Assembly (NCBI GenBank): GCA_019022495.1
Contig: JAFEKR010000009.1
Location: forward strand, 1,736,001 to 1,800,000
Direction: 5' to 3'
Source: Epichloe hybrida
Lineage: Eukaryota; Ascomycota; Sordariomycetes; Hypocreales; Clavicipitaceae
Length of the DNA: 64,000 bases
Made by a program: the position numbers and the translations under genes. A model generated the notes under the pieces. That model was not told the origin of the DNA and did not search any database. It saw only the letters and a program-made list of their open reading frames with translations. Shown piece by piece: positions 1 to 12,608 of the stretch. Numbering within the stretch: position 1 is the first letter of the stretch; every line of letters begins with the position of its first letter.

Positions 1-1859
1 AAATGGCCCCACCATGTTCGTGTTTACATCGAAATATCAAATCATTCGCGTTTGCTCCGTGCTTTGCGTCCGTATAAACTATACTATAAAAGCACTCCGT
101 ATAAAAGCACTCCGTATTCCGTGTACTCCGAGGTGCAACAACGCCTCAACGGCACTGCTGCTTCGGAATTCTTGTCATGGGCTTTTTCTTTAGCCATCGT
201 TCATCCGGAATCAGAGCTCAGACAGGAATCTCACCGAGCACCGCCGCACCATGTACATACATATTAGTGGCTGATTCCCAGGGATGGCCTCGTGATTGTG
301 TCAATTTCATGACAGTCAACTGCTCGACTCATGCATTTTTTGCCCTTGCATCTTTGTGCATGCATGAATTAAGTGCCAACCAACCAGATTGAGACGACCA
401 GATTTCGCTGAGTCTTCAGGGCGGCACAGCGGAAATCGCTGGCTGGCAAGTCTCTGCGCGCTGCCCACCAATTGGTAGCACGATTCACGAAGGGCAATAC
501 ATTTAACAACTTCCCTTGCCCTCGAACAAGCAATGTCTCTCCACACTCTCAACTTATTAGTGGCATCCTGTTGGCTGTTGTCGGCTGATGTACGCGCCAA
601 CACCCAGTCCCAAAACTGGCTGGCCCTTCAATCTCCAGACACTTTCACACTGTGTGCTTACAGAGGACGAAGCGCCGCTTTAACAGAGGAGGATGGTGAA
701 CTTTTTATGATCTGCCAAACCTGGCCAATGTGACAGAAGACTGGACTACTTGACTTGTTTTGGCTGCGACCAAATTTAGCACCGACTAATATCATCTGGA
801 AGAATTTGGAGCCAGGGTAGGTAGGAGGGTAGGTAGGATATTTCTTTGTCTTTGGCTGTCTGATATGCCGAATTCGTTCTTGCGATCCAGGTACATTACA
901 TTGGCTTTGTGGAAATAGTAATCCGTACTTCACTATGTTGATGGTAGACATGTTATATTGCCGGGTTTGGTGAGCACTGGCCAATTGCGATTGAACACGC
1001 GGTGTCAGACGACGGTGAGTGCATGCTCACTTGTTCCTTGGAATCCTCGAACGTCCTTTGTATATCCTCGTTTTTCGAACATGAACTTGCCGCTGGAGTG
1101 ACTCCTGTAGATTGTATAGGCTTGGCCTGATTGTTTCAGCGGATGCTTTCATGGAAGCCTTCAAAGCGGCCAAATGCGGAAGAAGTGCCGGGCAGTGCTG
1201 TGACTCCCCTGTGAGGGAGTGAGTTGTCGCGTGCTGCCGCCTGTGACGTGCCCGCTATTAGAGCGGCGGTGGGACGGACCAGGCAATGTGGGCCTGGGTC
1301 CAGCATGTCGCTAATAAAAGCACATGCACATGCAGGCCAGTGCGGCCGTATTTGTCGTCTACGTAGTCCGTACTCGGTACAAAACTCCCGCATCCTTCTT
1401 CTGCTCCTGTCCGGAGTTCTGCTGTCAAGCCAAGCTCATCATCAACTCCTTCGCGGCCGCATTCTGCTCTCCCACGGAATTTTGGTCAACAGCATACTTT
1501 GCGATTGCGAGGTAATTTAATCATCTGTATCTCTATCGAGTACGGAGTACTTGAAGCCGTTTCATTCACTGCCCCATGGGTGGGAGACCCGGACCTGGGT
1601 TAGCATCTGTACATGTACATACTCCGTACCCACCTCCACCACACCAAATGACGGCGGCCACTGCTGCACTGCATTGAGCTTCCCCAAACAGACCAGACCA
1701 GACCACCACACCCCGCGCTCATCAGCTTGCTGCTTGCTGCTCCCTCTCCATCTCCAACTGCCCAACTCCTCGGCCGCGATAGTCACAGCTTCCAGATCCC
1801 CTGGATTGGCACAGGGTGGCAAATCTCCTGTTGGCGAATGTGGTCGAGCTGTTGTCAGC
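1..1859. other. Gene-free left flank / upstream region of the ArfGAP gene
   Basis: No convincing coding region is visible. The open frames are short, overlap each other on both strands and show no recognisable protein. Near the left end, two copies of a unit containing ATAAAAGCACTCCGT lie in tandem (about 84-117). Two intergenic 9-mers occur, TACGGAGTA at 1541-1549 and TACTCCGTA at 1620-1628. The last few hundred bases should hold the promoter and 5' UTR of the gene starting at 1860. Confidence 0.6.
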
Positions 1860-4800
1860 ATGGGTAATGTCAGCAGCAGGCCCGACGATGGGTCTGCTCT
1901 ATATCTCAGAGACCAGGATAGGTGTATGTTTGGCTGAGCTGAACTGAGTCTCTTCTCCCCTGTCGCCATTCTTTGTCCTTGACGCTGACTTGGCATTTGC
2001 CACCCATAATAGTAAGCATATCTTCACTCGTCATTACCAACCCGCGGAAGCGCACTTCCGTTTATATCGTTCCGAATGCATTCCCAGCGAGCAGAGTATC
2101 TGTCAGTCGGTATTCTGGCGACACTTCCCCTATAGAATATGTACAGGTGAGACTTGGCCTTTGATGCCGAACATCTCCGGCGAGGATATCATATCACCAC
2201 GAACATTGTCCTCGCATGGTTCCCTTGTCGTCTAACTACCTGTATTCTTAGGACCCTGAATCATTGAATAGCGCCACTGCGACCCCGAATTTTCTCCTTA
2301 AATTAAGTAGCGACGACGAGCTCATTTTTACGTTTACGTTTGTTATCCGACAGTCACAGCAATCAGTTGCTCCAGACAGCAAGCCAGTTGTGGCCGACAC
2401 CAACGTGGCAGGGCTGACATTTGTCTGTGGCTCGACAACGCGAGAGGTCGCAAATCTGGTGACTCGAGAGTTCCATGCCGACCCCAATTTACACAAGAAT
2501 TCCAACGTCGATCTCGTCGGCGATTATGGCACAGGAGGCAGCTCCTCTGTCAGTTTCGAATGGACTTGGAAGTGGAAGCCTCCGAAGCCTGTCGAGGACA
2601 AAGGGGGCGGTTGGAGGAATTGTTGCAGTGTGAGCAAGCTCAAAAATCCACGTCTTCGGTCAGGACCTGTCAACAGTGACTGACTAATTGGTCTTACACA
2701 CATTGCAGTTTGTTGAATATGACCCTCGAGCACATCGCCTAGACACGCTGGCGAGCTTCTCTTATTGGGTTTCAAGTAGGACTACCATCCTCAGCAATAA
2801 GACGCTCCATGTCACGAGGTTCTAACATCGAGCAATAGGCCCAAACTCTCCTCTCAGCCACCCTAGCTCTCCTTCTCCTCAATTCTTGCTGAGCTCCCCC
2901 CCAAATATCCGAGTTGCTTCGACGCAGTCAGTTGAATCCCGCCTAACGGGAGTCGAGATGGACGAACCCCCTTCGCCACTTCTGCCTTCCAGCGATACCC
3001 TTGCGCAAACAACCACGAACCAGACGTACCAGAGTCAGGAGACTGTCAAGGTCGATGTTCCTGGCCCAAGATATGATGACGATGCCACTGTCAGTGACGA
3101 CGGGCCTGTTTTTCGTGCCACACTGAAAGCGCTCGAGCAAAAGACTGGAAATATGCGGACGCAAATGAAAAAGGTCTTGAAACGTGCAGAACAGGCTCAT
3201 ATCCAGCAGATCGAGGCCAATGACGCATTTGTGGCTTTCATGGACGCTCTGCGCGAGGCGTCATCCACGAATGCTAATGCGTTTCAACCTGCGTTGGAGC
3301 ATTACTTTGATAAAATCGCAAAAGAAATCCTGGGTTACGAGCGCCAAAACACGGTCAATCTCCACAAGATCATAATCGAGCCCTTGAACAAGCTATATCA
3401 GTTTGATATCAAACAAGCTGAATCCAAGAAGCGGGACTTTGAGGAAGAAAGCAAAGACTATTATGCTTATGTCTCCCGCTATCTTGGCCAGCGCCAAGAC
3501 TCAGTCAAAGCGAAGAAGCTCGCCGACAGTGATTCGAAATATCAGAACAAGAGACGAACTTTCGAACTGAAGCGATTCGACTACTCCAACTTCATGCAGG
3601 ATCTCCATGGCGGACGTAAAGAGCAAGAAGTACTGTCACATTTGACAAGATATGCGGACGCGCAAACAAAGGGGTTCCTCAATGCGTCCAAGAAGATCGA
3701 AGACTACCTCCCACAACTTTCTGCTCTCAGCACCGAAGTCCAAGAAGCAGACAAGGAGTATCAGTATCGGCGTCGAGAACGAGAGGAGAAGAGGCGGCAA
3801 ATGGAAAAACCCACCACACCTTACTTGGAACCTGAGCAAGGAAGCATCGGCAGCACCGCCCCTCAGCCAGTGAATCCAAATGGAAATGGTGGGAGTACTT
3901 CTGATAACGAGCTTGGCCGCGCGGATAGCACAGGCTCTCAGGTTAAGAACGCTGTCGCCATTGGAAGTAATCAAGCATCTATGGCCCAAGGAGCTGAATT
4001 ATCAAGGTCTCCCGGTAGCCAAGGACAGATTTCGGCGACGAGCTCCGCAACAACCAAATTCAAGGGTTTCCGGGATCTAGAAGAACGAGATACAGCACAG
4101 GCGGCCGCGGTGACTCAGAGAAAGGAAGGCCTACTGTGGGCGCTCAACCGTCCTGGTGGTCATGTTGACCCCCGAAACTTGAACAAGCAGGGATGGCACA
4201 AGTGAGTGGAACTCTTTCTGGTGGATCTTCGCATGAAGAAGCATGAACAACGCAACACTCTATTATTACTATTACTACTATTATTATCATCATCATCATT
4301 AGATAACATCGGGGCTAATCATGATACAGATTTTGGATCGTTTTGGACCAAGGAAAACTATCAGAATATAGCAATTGGAAGCAAAGGCTCGATCTTCATA
4401 TGGACCCTATCGATCTTCGCATGGCGTCTGTTCGCGAAGCGCGGAACGCAGAACGACGATTTTGTTTCGAGGTCATTACCCCAAACTTCAAGCGTGTCTA
4501 TCAAGCAACCTCGGAAGAGGACATGAATAGCTGGATCGTTTCTATCAATAATGCACTGCAAAGTGCCATGGAAGGCCGCGTTGTCCATGATCGAGGATCA
4601 TCAGGCAAGGAATCCGGAGACTCGTCCTTTAAGAGGGACATTGGGTCTGTTCTGACAGGCAAGACACAATCTTTGGGGCATGGTGCGCATTCACACCATC
4701 ATTCCAGCTCAACTGCGGGAATGCCCGTGCGCAGAATAACAGTCGGCGCACGACCGAATGTGATTCGCACAACAAGCTCGGGCTATGATGAGCAACCTGA

Positions 4801-5653
4801 CAAACTTCTCCAGATGGTTCGAAACGCAGATCAGGGGAATTGCTGGTGCGCAGATTGCGGCTCTGGTTCCAAGGTGGAATGGGTATCTATCAATCTGGGC
4901 ATCGTTCTCTGCATTGAATGTAGCGGCATTCACCGATCCCTGGGTACACACATCAGCAAAGTGCGATCTCTCACTCTGGACATCACATCATTCACAATCG
5001 ATATTGTCGAGGTTTTGCTACTCATTGGCAATCGCGTATCCAACATGATTTGGGAAGCCAAACTAGACGCTTCGTTGAAGCCGAGCCCACAGGCCACTCG
5101 AGAACAGCGATTGCGGTTCATTACTGCGAAGTACGTTGATCGACTATACGTGGAAACACTTACCCCTACCTTGTCGAGATATGCCACACCGGATGAAACA
5201 CTGCTGGCCGCCATTAAGAAGAACGAGATTCAGCAAGTGCTTTACGCGTTGGCATTGAGAGCCAACCCCAATGTTCGTGATAGGATGAGAGGGACTCATG
5301 CCATCTGGCTGGCCTTGGCCGCCGCGGACCCAGCATCTCCATCACCGACACCGAGCGTCAACTCCAACGATGCGAATATGAAGGCTGTGCCATTCCCGGT
5401 CGCAGAATTACTGTCTCAGAACGGCGCTCAGATTCCAACAGCATTGCCAGCCTTCCCACTAGGCAGATTTGCCCGGCAGTATTACGAACAGAAAGTTGAC
5501 AGGAGCCAGGATGCGGCGGGAAGTGATGTTCTCGGCACATTGCCGCTGCATCTTGGCGCAAATGACAGACCTCAACGTGAAAAGGAGTCGAGGTTGCAGA
5601 AACGTGTCAGCGCCGGAGGACGACTAGCAAAGTCTCCCATACCCGAAAAGTAG
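1860..5653 (+). CDS. ArfGAP with BAR and PH domains (Csx2-type), six exons
   Basis: Predicted exons are 1860-1921, 2017-2146, 2252-2629, 2709-2775, 2839-4201 and 4330-5653, giving about 1107 residues; all joins keep phase. The product should stimulate GTP hydrolysis on Arf GTPases at Golgi or endosomal membranes. The N-terminus MGNVSSRP fits an N-myristoylation signal (Gly2, Ser at position 6). A long helical BAR-like region lies at roughly residues 300-530, then a PH domain (about 645-745) rebuilt across the 4202-4329 intron, where GWHK joins FWIVLDQGKL. The ArfGAP zinc finger is at about 825-945, with CADC, then CIEC 17 residues later, and the Arg-finger context GIHRSLG. The start was chosen because exon 1 supplies the myristoylation signal and reads in phase into exon 2. 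The short exons 1-4 are the least certain part. Family assignment is strong; the symbol is left blank because orthology to yeast Csx2 is by architecture only. Confidence 0.9.
4259..4302 (+). repeat. Trinucleotide-rich tract inside an ArfGAP intron
   Basis: ATT/ACT/ATC triplets run through the intron at 4202-4329 of the ArfGAP gene. It is ordinary microsatellite sequence lying wholly between the splice sites. Confidence 0.7.
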
Positions 5654-7041
5654 GAACATAAATTTTGGGCTCGATGGGCAAGCTTTGCTTTGTGCTATCA
5701 AATTTACGAGCTACCGCGACTCCGAAAGTTATAGATGATCGGTATGACACCGTGATGCTGTCAGACACCTTCCGGCCTCTCCCCATCTACGAGGAGTTTT
5801 GGATGGAAACGTGGGCAAGGAGGCCACAACCCGTTTGTTGCTTCGTGGGCGAACGAAATCAGGCATTCTGCAAACTTACTTGCTTGGATGATTGGCGAAT
5901 TTGAGCTGGCGGACTAATTATTGATATGGGCGTTTGGGTAGGGTCGCCCTCAGATTGAGAGGCGTTGCTTTTTGGAGCAAGACGGTGTGATTTTGGCGAA
6001 ACAGCTCTCTGTCATGAAATCGATACGATGCATGATAATTTTTTTTTCTCTTGTATCCCTTCTTCTTGGCCTAGTTGGTCACCACGGAAAGAAAGGCATT
6101 GGAAACATAGCTGAGTGAATGCGCATTAAGCAATAGGTATATGTCTCCAGGTACGGCGGAGTATTCTCGATAATGATAATGGACGGGACAAGGTGCGTGT
6201 GGAGTCTCTTCTTGGGCTGATCAGTGAACAAACATGCGCGGCGCTACGTATTTTCCACGTCCACAAGCCACCGTTCTTGATTCAGGCCTGGTTGGCAGCT
6301 GAGCAGACGGCATCGAATTGTCGTCGTTGGGTCACGTCTTATGACAGGCAAGGCCGACGGTCACGAGTTGAGAAGAAGAAGGCATGAGACGAATGACGCT
6401 AGGGCTCACAAACTACATGACGACGTTGGAAAATAGACTTGACCGTTTCACACGTTGCCGGGTTTTATTTCATCTTCTGGTCAAGAACACCGGGACATGC
6501 ATGAGAAGAAGTACGTAGATGGAAGTGCATGCAAAGGTTGACCATGGGGCCATGGGACAATACAAGGCAGAGAGACTCCTGCGGAAGGGAATCGCGATGA
6601 AGATGTCATCTGCTTCGACAAGAGACTGGTCCTTGTGACGTGCAAGAGGAGGGACAGGAAAGAGAGACTTGTACGGATTACAGGCAGGGAAGCAGGGAAG
6701 CGGCTCTGCGAGTGCGCCCAGGCTTGTCGACAGTTGACTGGCTCAAGGCTTCGAAGAGCGGGTCTCAAACGGGGGCCATGCTCACTTTTTTAATCGATGA
6801 CCGCCGATAGCACTGCGCTGAACCCCGTCCCGTGCTGTCCTTGTTCCTGGTGGTCCCCCAATCCCATCCATATGAGTGAGAGTCCTTCCTGCCTTGACAG
6901 TTTTAATTCACGATAACGCATCATCGCCGACCTGCCTGTTGATAGGTTCCGCAACCAGACATCCCGGCTTCCCTCGTCACATCCTACAGCAAAAGGGTAC
7001 ATTTCAATTCCTCTTTTGCCTCTGATCAATCCTCGGAGGAT
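5654..7041. other. Intergenic: ArfGAP 3' end and promoter of the FHA kinase
   Basis: About 1.4 kb lies between two plus-strand genes. Only short overlapping frames are present and none resembles a protein. An imperfect relative of the recurring 9-mer (GGCGGAGTATTC) lies near 6155. I see no RNA gene or repeat here. Confidence 0.6.
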
Positions 7042-9385
7042 ATGGCACCTCGCAACGAAAAGAGCCAATTGAAGCGCCCGCGCGTGAGTTCTCCCTGCCC
7101 ATCTTCTCTGCCTGCTTGCGCACGCTTCGCTTCCTCTTGCTTTTTTTCTGCCAGCCTCGTGCACTCGCGCTTACCTGCCACGTCAACCCAGGGTTCACTG
7201 CCCGAGGACACAACTGAGTCTAAGAAGCCCCGGCGATCCGACCGCTTGTCCTCCAACGCTGGTCTTGGTGATAAGACCCCAGTCATTAATAAGCAGCATC
7301 TTCCATCGCCTCTCACACATGCCACCAATGACAATGCTGGCGATGCGTACAAGGAGGTTACTTCTACACCGCCCGTGCTGGAGAATGATAATCTTACCCC
7401 GCGCAAGACCGATGAGGCCTGGGGGCCGAGTCAAGCTCTCTCATCGCCTCCCCAAGACACACAGCCGCTCAGCCAATTTGTTGATCGACACCCGGCTCTT
7501 TCAGACGAGGTTGAAGACGAGGTCAAGGAAGGAGTGTGGGGATATTTGGTGCCTTTAGACCCCAAATACGGTGATAAGCCGTTGGTATTTAAGAGACGGA
7601 GCGCTTGCCCGCTGCCAGATTCTATTGCGACCGCTGCCAATGGCGAGAATCAAGGATCAAACCACAAGCATACTCCTTTAGGAGCAGAGGAGGCTTATGA
7701 GCGCACCAAGATCAAGGGTACTGCCTCTGGGGGGTATCTGATAGGCCGACATCCCGAGTGTGGTAAGTTCTGAGAGGATTGCCGGCGACAAGGTTGTGTG
7801 TTACGGCTTTGAGCTAATATGGTCGCTCACGCTAGACGTTGTTGTGAACGAAGGTGTTGTTTCGAACCGCCACTGTCTCATGTTCACAGAGAATAAGGGT
7901 ACGGACACTGTAGCCATTGTCGAAGATCTTTCAAGTAACGGCACCTACGTAAACGAGGCCATCGTAGGCCGTAATCAGCGGCGCGAGCTCGAAGACCAGG
8001 ATGAGATCGCTGTTCACGGCAAAGCCAGGTTTATTTTCAGATACCCCCAGCATCGGCACACTAGCGCGTTCCTGCAACAGTACACACTATTAGAGAAGCT
8101 CGGCAAGGGCCACTTTGCCGAGGTATATCTTTGTATCGAGAAGTCAAGTGGCCGGCGGTACGCAGTCAAGATCTTTTCCAGGCCTCCAGGCATGGACGAC
8201 CGTGCCAAAACCGAAGGTCTTCAACAAGAGATTGGCGTTCTAATGGGCGTAAGCCATCCCAACGTCTTGTGCCTCAAGGACACCTTCAATGAACGTGATC
8301 GTGTATACCTCGTTCTGGAATTGGCGGCAGAGGGCGAACTGTTTAATCACATTGTCATGAAACAAAAACTCTCCGAAGATGAGACAAGGAAGCTTTTCTT
8401 GCAACTCTTCCAAGGCATCAAGTACTTGGTATGTTGGTCGAACAAAGCCATCCATCCTGTCCTTTGCACACGAGCGAGAAGGTCCATTTGCTAACTCGTT
8501 ACGTAGCACGAACGAAACATTGTTCACAGGGATATCAAACCAGAAAATATTCTGCTCACTGACAAGAATTTGCACGCCAAATTGGCCGATTTTGGTCTTG
8601 CCAAGATTATAGGAGAAGAGTCATTCACAACCACGCTTTGCGGCACGCCCAGTTATGTTGCGCCAGAAATCCTTGCCGAATCCAAACAGCGAAAATACAC
8701 CAAAGCCGTTGACGTTTGGTCCCTAGGCGTCGTGCTGTATATTTGCCTGTGTGGCTTCCCACCGTTTTCCGACGAGCTCTATTCGAGGGATTTCCCCTTC
8801 AATCTTTCACAACAAATTCGAAGCGGACGATTTGATTACCCTTCGCCGTACTGGGACTCTGTTGGGGACCCAGCTCGTGAGTCGCCATCAGCCGGTCGCT
8901 TTTGACGAGAATGTGAATTGCTGACAAACACTGTAGTTGATCTCATTGACTCCATGTTGGTCGTGGATCCGGAGCGACGGTTCACCGTAGACCAATGCCT
9001 TGCTCATCCCTGGCTGACACAGAATTCACCTGGTGTTAATGACAGCACAGGAGGCCTTGTCGGAGGTATTGCTGGGCTAGAAGTCAATCGTAGGGCACCT
9101 ACTCGCGAGCGGACACTTCTCGCAACGCTCAATACCGTGCAAGTCACGGCTCGTGTGGCTACCGGAAACGACAAAGAACCCGTCAAAGTGTATGCTAAGA
9201 ATCGACATCGCGTCACAAATGCTGCCAAAGAAAAGGCCCCTGATCATCAGAGAGCCCCTGAAGAGTTTATGGAATTGGGGGGCAAAGGAGATCAAGAACT
9301 CTTTAGTGATGACCGCGGCAGCGTTTACACAACGGGTGAAGGGGCGGGCAAGGGGGCCAAGAAGATGGAATTCGACGGTCGCTAA
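7042..9385 (+). CDS. FHA-domain checkpoint kinase (Chk2/Cds1/PRD-4 type), five exons
   Basis: Exons 7042-7083, 7192-7762, 7836-8428, 8507-8876 and 8937-9385 give about 674 residues, in phase throughout. The Ser/Thr kinase should act downstream of ATM/ATR-type sensors in the DNA-damage and replication checkpoint. The FHA domain lies at about residues 190-270, with GRHPECD split by the second intron, then SNRHC and SNGTYVN. The kinase domain runs from about 287 to 570, with the glycine loop GKGHFAEV, AVKIF, the catalytic loop HRDIKPEN, DFGLAK and the activation segment GTPSYVAPEIL. There is a single N-terminal FHA, as in metazoan Chk2 and Neurospora PRD-4, not the two of yeast Rad53. The first intron (7084-7191) is inferred from GTGAGT and a CAG acceptor. 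The frame stays open across it, so retention is possible. The C-terminal tail is basic and low in complexity. Confidence 0.9.
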
Positions 9386-10299
9386 TAGGTGCTCGTCGAA
9401 TTTGTTTCGCAACCTCACGCGGATATGAAAGCTGGATGTTAAGGTATTGTTGATGAAATTTTCCTCCTGTTGAATTGTATCTTGGGTGGTGTAGCCAGCG
9501 AGTGATATACGGGCTGTCCCTATCAATAGCATGTACATAAAATATGGGCACAAGGAAATTTACGGAGTGACGGGACAGGGTGCAAGGCTGAGCATCTCTC
9601 ATGTTGGTTACAGCACGCAAACCTCGTGTCAGGATGACACGCATGGTAATGTCTACAGACAGACTTGGTGTACTCAGTGGCAATACTTGACAGAGGCGAG
9701 ATATTTGGAACATTTCGGGCGATATACTGGAAACAATTACATGTCGAGAGCTGTGATGTCTAAAAGATGTATGGATTAAACATCACTCTTCTACTGGGTA
9801 TAGAATACGATCCCGTCGAGTCAGATGCTGTTTATACCTATTTATCTACATAGGCTGGAGGCACGACACGTGCCAAGTCACATGTGGAGCTAAGCGAGGG
9901 CGGTGACGTCTAGCTCCCACACATCAGGAGACGGCAGAAAAATCGGCGGCGGGGGTCGAGATTCAGAGGAAAAGCCCCACCACAGGGCTATTCGGGCGTC
10001 GACCCTGCCAAACAGACGCTCAACATCATCACATTTTCCCCTCGTCGAGTTCCACCCCCTCTTCGTGCAGACGTCGTGTCCTAGCGATCGCGAGACCGTC
10101 TGGCCCCTCCTTTTCGCGACCCTCGCCCATCTTTTCTTTCTTGCTCTTCTACAATCTCCATCCCCGTTCCTTCTCCAGTTTCGTCATTGATAACTGGTTC
10201 TGACGGGACGTACTACCGAACTGCCGCCGCCGATCCGATCCAAACCTGTGCCTTCTCTTCCCGCGCGGGAAAAAAAAAATTCGACAAAAGACGAACAAG
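9386..10299. other. Intergenic: promoter and 5' leader of eIF3m
   Basis: About 0.9 kb holds no protein-like frame. The stretch before 10300 is rich in C and T (about 10020-10190), as often seen in leaders of strongly expressed fungal genes. A near-copy of the intergenic 9-mer (TACGGAGTG) starts at 9561. Confidence 0.5.
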
Positions 10300-11610
10300 A
10301 TGCCTGCCACCAAGGTCAGCGAGCAGCCCCAGCTGCTCTTCGTGGATGGGACATTCGAGGAGCTGGGCAAGGAGATGGCCGAGTATCTCAAGGCAGAAGA
10401 GGCCGTTCAGCTGCTGAGCAAGGACAAAGTTTCCAAGGAGGATGTCTTGTCGAAGTTGGTGGCTGCGTCACCTGGTCTCAACACCGTTCCCGAGAAAGAA
10501 TACACGGCGGCGTCGAATCTCTTGATCCACCTCGTTTTGCAGTCTGCCGACCCTAAGAAGCATCTGCAGACTCTTTGCGCCAACCTCGCCAAGGTGCCCG
10601 TCAACTCATCCGTTCACGGACCCGGTCTTTCTCTCAACGCCCTAACGACTGTCTTCAACCTCTTGCCCCAAGGGGACGTGATCCGCGCACGAATCTTCCT
10701 CGAGATTGTCAAGTTCTTGAAGGCCCACAGCATGTTTGATACGTTGCGGCCGTATCTGGAGAAGTTGCCCGACTGGCTCGAGTCATGGGATGCCAGTAAG
10801 GAAATCGAGCGCATGATCTACGAGAACGTGGCCGAGACTGCGTGGGAAGCCGGCGAGGAGTCCACCAGTTACGAGTTCATCTTGAAGGCCCTGCGAAGCT
10901 TCGACGCCGATGAGAAGGACGAGATCACCTCGGACGACGCTCAGCGACTATCCCTCCGTGCCATCAAGATGGCCCTCTCCGCCAACACCTACTTCCTGTT
11001 CCAAGAGCTCCGTGGCATTGCTAGTGTTCAGGCGCTTAGCGATTCCCACCCTGTCTACTCGCAACTGCTGGACGTCTTTGCCGAGCAAGATCTCGAGGAC
11101 TTCAACGACTTCAACGAAGAGCACGAGGGCTGGCTTGAGCAGCAAAAGCTCGACCAGGAGAAGCTACACCGCAAGGCGCGTCTCCTCACCTTTGCTAGCC
11201 TCGCCGCCGCCACGCCCAGCCGCGAAATCGAATATGCCAAGATTGCCAAGGCCCTCCAGATTCCCCTGGAACATGTCGAGATGTGGGCCATTGATGTGAT
11301 CCGTGCCGGCCTCGTCGAGGGCAAGCTGTCGCAACAGCAGCAGAAGTTCCTCGTCCACAAGGTCACGTACCGTGTCTTCGGACAAAAGCAGTACCAGGAA
11401 CTGTCCACGCGCGTGGACCACTGGCGGACTACTCTCCAGAACGTCTTGGGCGTTTTGCGTCAGGAGCAGATCAACGCCAAGTCACAAAAGGAGCGCGAGG
11501 TGCTGGACCTTGAGCGAAAGCTCAACAATGCTGGAGTCAGCGGGGGCAATCAAGGCGGAAACCGGCGACACCAGACACAGCAACGCGAGAGGACTGATAA
11601 TGACGACTAA
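10300..11610 (+). CDS. Eukaryotic translation initiation factor 3 subunit M
   Basis: A single uninterrupted frame of 436 residues begins MPATKVSEQPQLLFVDG. It matches the eIF3m family in length and sequence character. eIF3m is a PCI-domain subunit of the cytoplasmic eIF3 complex, which scaffolds 43S pre-initiation complex assembly. The N-terminal two thirds is helical. The PCI/winged-helix region lies at about residues 210-375, with stretches such as IEYAKIAKALQIPLEHVEMW and QKFLVHKVTYRVFGQKQYQ. The basic tail after about 405 ends in an Arg/Gln-rich stretch. The start follows an A-rich leader and a purine at -3 (AAGATGC). No intron is needed inside the coding region. Confidence in the family is high. 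Confidence 0.95.
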   Translation: MPATKVSEQPQLLFVDGTFEELGKEMAEYLKAEEAVQLLSKDKVSKEDVLSKLVAASPGLNTVPEKEYTAASNLLIHLVLQSADPKKHLQTLCANLAKVPVNSSVHGPGLSLNALTTVFNLLPQGDVIRARIFLEIVKFLKAHSMFDTLRPYLEKLPDWLESWDASKEIERMIYENVAETAWEAGEESTSYEFILKALRSFDADEKDEITSDDAQRLSLRAIKMALSANTYFLFQELRGIASVQALSDSHPVYSQLLDVFAEQDLEDFNDFNEEHEGWLEQQKLDQEKLHRKARLLTFASLAAATPSREIEYAKIAKALQIPLEHVEMWAIDVIRAGLVEGKLSQQQQKFLVHKVTYRVFGQKQYQELSTRVDHWRTTLQNVLGVLRQEQINAKSQKEREVLDLERKLNNAGVSGGNQGGNRRHQTQQRERTDNDD

Positions 11611-12608
11611 AAGTGAAGCAGGGGGGTCAAAACACACAAGAATAAGAAAGACGTTGCGAAAGAAAAAAAAAAGCACAAGAAACTCCCCATCTTCAAACCC
11701 AATGGTCCACGACACAAGATGGCCGAACTCACGGAGAATTTCACGCGTGCTTTTGAAAGTCCCTTGTTCCGGAATCCATACGGACGAAGAGAATGCCCTT
11801 AGGCGCAGAAAGGAAAGGGTCGGGAAGAGAGAGGAGCCGGGGTAATACGTGACTCACGATTGTGGTTCTGTGTCAATACCGTTTGTGAGGGGTCCTTGAC
11901 CACGTCACCACCAATCACTCATGTTTGTTTTAATTTACCTTTTTGATACATATTTTTTTTTTCCCGCGAAATGGCGTAGCCGGCTTAGCATGAGATGTTT
12001 CTAGCTTTTTTCCTACGTGGGCGAACTCTCGATGATTGAATAGGGTACGGTCCAACAAAAGTAGATTCAATGGGGACTTTTTTTTTTTTTCAAAAGAGAT
12101 AAATATTTTCAAATTTGGTTCGCGATGATGTGCATGTTGATTTGTTGATAAGTGGCAAGGATGCGCATTTGGGCTGGATTTCTAGAGGATGGACTAGAGA
12201 TGCGTGAAATATTCGACATGAAGGCGCGTGGTACACGCGGAAGGCCTTCACCAAAGGCAGTAGGCATCCGGCAATTTTCGAACAAGTCAAGAAGCGAAGC
12301 CAGCAAGGCTGATTTTACCCATTTTGAGACATGGTTTCCGCATGGATGGAGAAATCCTCGTCTTCTACTGCGCCAATCGACCTAATTGTGCTCTACAGTA
12401 GCGCAGTTCCATCTATTCAAAACTTTTGTAAGAATTAGGGAGGATAGGGAAATGGACAAGAAAGGGGGAGGAACCAATCAAAAGATTACGAGAGAGGGTT
12501 CCAAAATTTACCCGCTAAACAGAGGGGAGGAGTAGATAGGTATGTATACATGGGGTTCGAAGGGGCAAAGATCTGAAAAAGATGGGGTCAAAAAGAACAA
12601 AATGGATT
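11611..12608. other. Intergenic between convergent eIF3m and UMP kinase genes
   Basis: About 1 kb of 3' flanking sequence from two converging genes. It is A/T-rich in places, with T runs at about 11950 and 12075. No protein-like frame or structured RNA is recognised. Confidence 0.6.

Noticed and set aside
1562..1996. 144-codon minus-strand frame over the ArfGAP first exon
   Set aside because: It is antisense to the rebuilt exon MGNVSSRP and its composition is non-protein-like.
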